A stretch of DNA of 64,000 bases from Petrolisthes cinctipes (taxonomy: Eukaryota; Arthropoda; Malacostraca; Decapoda; Porcellanidae), in NCBI GenBank assembly GCA_033782935.1, contig JAWQEG010000490.1, positions 1,518,001 to 1,582,000 on the forward strand, read 5' to 3'. A model generated the notes under the pieces. The model searched no databases and was not told where the DNA came from. It worked only from the letters and a program-made list of their open reading frames with translations. Shown here piece after piece: positions 62,109 to 64,000 of this stretch. Position numbers and translations under genes: made by a program. Position 1 is the stretch's first letter. The number at the start of each line of letters is the position of its first letter.

Positions 62109-64000
62109 CTTCTGGGACCCCAAAATATTGAATTTTCGGGTGTTTTGAGCCTGAATTTGAGATATAAACGGGTACTGAAGATGCATGCACATATCGACTT
62201 TTGTGCACCTAAAAGATCGATTTTCAGTATGTTTTGAGCATGTATTTTGAAAATACTCTAACACGGAGTAGGCATGTACAGATCGCTTCTGGGACCCCTA
62301 AATATCGAATTTTCGGGTGTTTTGGGACTGAATTTGAGATATCGACTTTTTGGCACCTAAAAGATCGATTTTTAGCATGTTTTTAGCCTATATTTTGAAA
62401 ATATTCTAGCAATGAGTAGGCATGTACAGATTGCTTCTGGGACCCCAAAATATTGAATTTTCGGGTGTTTTGAGCCTGAATTTGAGATATAAACGGGTAC
62501 TGAAGATGCATACACATATCGACTTTTGTGCACCTAAAAGATCGATTTTCAGTATGTTTTGAGCATGTATTTTGAAAATACTCTAACACGGAGTAGGCAT
62601 GTACAGATCGCTTCTGGGGCCCCTAAATATCGAATTTTCGGGTGTTTTGGGACTGAATTTGAGATATCGACTTTTTGGCACCTAAAAGATCGATTTTTAG
62701 CATATTTTTAGCCTATATTTTGAAAATATTCTAGCACTGAGTAGGCATGTACAGATTGCTTCTGGGACCCCAAAATATTGAATTTTCGGGTGTTTTGAGC
62801 CTGAATTTGAGATATAAACGGGTACAGAAGATACATGCACATATTGACTTTGGGCACCAAAAATATCGATTTTCAGCATGTTTTGGGCCTGAATTTTGAA
62901 AATACTCTAACACGGAGTAGGCATGTACAGATCGCTTCTGGGACCCCAAAATATCGAATTTTCGGGTGTTTAGGGCCAGAATTTGAGATATAAACGGGTA
63001 CAGAAGATGCATGCACATATCGACTTTTGGGCACCTAAAAGATCGATTTTCAGTATGTTTTTGGCCTGTATTTTTAAAATACTCTAACACGGAGTAGGCA
63101 TGTACAGATACCTTCTGGGACCTCTAAATATCGAATTTTCGGGTGTTTTGGGACTGAATTTGAGATATCGATTTTTTGACACCTAAAATGTCGATTTTTA
63201 GCATGTTTTTAGCCTATATTTTGAAAATATTATAGCACTGTGTAGGCATGTACAGATTGCTTCTGGGACCCAAAATATTGAATTTTCGGGTGTTTTGAGC
63301 CTGAATTTGAGATATAAACGGGTACAGAAAATACATGCACATATTGACTTTGGGCATCTAAAATATCGATTTTCAGCATGTTTTGGGCCTGTATTATGAA
63401 AATACTCTAACACTGAGTAGGCATGTACAGATTGCTTCTGGGACCCCAAAATATTGAATTTTCGGGTGTTTTGAGCCTGAATTTGAGATATAAACGGGTA
63501 CTGAAGATGCATGCACATATCGACTTTTGTGCACCTAAAAGATCGATTTTCAGTATGTTTTGAGCATGTATTTTGAAAATACTCTAACACGGAGTAGGCA
63601 TGTACAGATCGCTTCTGGGACCCCTAAATATCGAATTTTCGGGTGTTTTGGGACTGAATTTGAGATATCGACTTTTTGGCACCTAAAAGATCGATTTTTA
63701 GCATGTTTTTAGCCTATATTTTGAAAATATTCTAGCACTGAGTAGGCATGTACAGATTGCTTCTGGGACCCCAAAATATTGAATTTTCGTGTGTTTTGAG
63801 CCTGAATTTGAGATATAAACGGGTACAGAAGATACATGCACATATTGACTTTGGGCACCAAAAATATCGATTTTCAGCATGTTTTGGGCCTGAATTTTGA
63901 AAATACTCTAACACGGAGTAGGCATGTACAGATCGCTTCTGGGACCCCAAAATATCGAATTTTCGGGTGTTTAGGGCCAGAATTTGAGATATAAACGGGT
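62109..64000 (+). repeat. Right-edge trimers and one dimer, cut by the window end
   Basis: Remainder of a B trimer, a 325-bp a/b(B)-c(B) dimer near 62,414-62,738, then A, B and a partial A trimer. Private changes are CTGGGGCCCCT near 62,616, AGCATATTTTTAGCC near 62,698, GTATTTTTAAAATAC near 63,069, GTATTATGAAAATAC near 63,391 and CGTGTGTTTTG near 63,788. The array continues past the window. Confidence 0.82.

Larger units (their letters stand above)
1..64000 (+). repeat. Continuous satellite array (176/177/148-bp monomers, 501-bp trimers)
   Basis: The whole window is made of head-to-tail copies of one satellite family. The landmark AGGCATGTACAG recurs at spacings of about 176, 177 and 148 bp from the first copy at base 78 to the end. 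Typical runs are 403, 579, 756, 904 and 33,135, 33,312, 33,460. All copies point the same way. I found no inverted block, transposon, low-complexity spacer or unique sequence. The mean spacing of 167 bp implies about 380 monomers, or about 127 trimer equivalents. A hand count of one full monomer gives about 41% GC. The array is cut at both window edges. Long higher-order satellite arrays are typical of centromeres, pericentromeres or heterochromatic knobs; which of these applies here is inference. Confidence 0.97.

Noticed and set aside
1..64000. CRISPR array
   Set aside because: The repeats are directly adjacent and there are no unique spacers. Units are 148-177 bp, far longer than CRISPR repeat-spacer steps.
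1..64000. Primate alpha satellite or the Arabidopsis/Brassica centromere repeat
   Set aside because: The monomer length is similar (about 171-178 bp), but I see none of the sequence I would expect of those families, such as the AAGCTT-led start of the Brassicaceae repeats. A database comparison would settle it.

Overview
The window is one uninterrupted array of tandemly repeated satellite DNA, with no recognisable gene, RNA gene, transposon or unique sequence from base 1 to base 64,000. Every repeat lies in the same orientation, and both window edges fall inside the array, so its true length and flanks are unknown. An AT-rich monomer of about 177 bp in a very long higher-order array points to a eukaryotic nuclear genome. 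A centromeric or other heterochromatic block, for instance of a flowering plant, fits best, but I do not recognise the satellite and cannot name the species.

The array is organised at several nested scales. (1) The 176-177 bp monomer is itself an ancient dimer of two related halves of 88 and 89 bp, about 62% identical by hand alignment. (2) Three monomers form a 501-bp trimer: 'a' (176 bp), 'b' (177 bp) and 'c' (148 bp). The c monomer lacks 29 bp that are bounded by two ATAT direct repeats in a full-length monomer. (3) The trimer exists in two diverged versions, A and B, which often alternate and give a six-monomer, 1,002-bp higher-order repeat. (4) Blocks of several trimers are themselves duplicated, either in tandem (about 2,504, 2,503, 1,827, 1,677 and 677 bp) or at a distance (about 5,335, 8,336, 18,178, 4,012 and 2,680 bp). 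Shared private mutations link the copies.

Layout: 1-5,335 is a mosaic with two 325-bp dimers and a recombinant trimer. 5,336-7,995 repeats the left edge. 6,870-11,877 is a 2,504-bp tandem duplication. 11,924-13,278 holds two 677-bp tetramers. 13,279-24,290 holds a pair of 8.3-kb-spaced copies around a 2,503-bp tandem duplication. 24,444-28,877 contains a 1,827-bp tandem duplication. 29,300-31,455 copies the 11.1-13.3 kb region. 31,456-38,976 is the cleanest stretch, with 15 trimers in strict B-A alternation. 38,977-41,832 is irregular. 41,833-56,199 is mixed A/B with local duplications. 56,200-59,553 is a 1,677-bp tandem duplication. 59,554-64,000 is mixed with short dimers.

The many short open frames on both strands are by-products of monomer and trimer lengths divisible by three. 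I annotate no coding sequence. The interest lies in the repeat's layered history: half-monomer, monomer, deletion-marked trimer, hexamer, then segmental copies. Recombinant monomers show where unequal exchange or conversion occurred.
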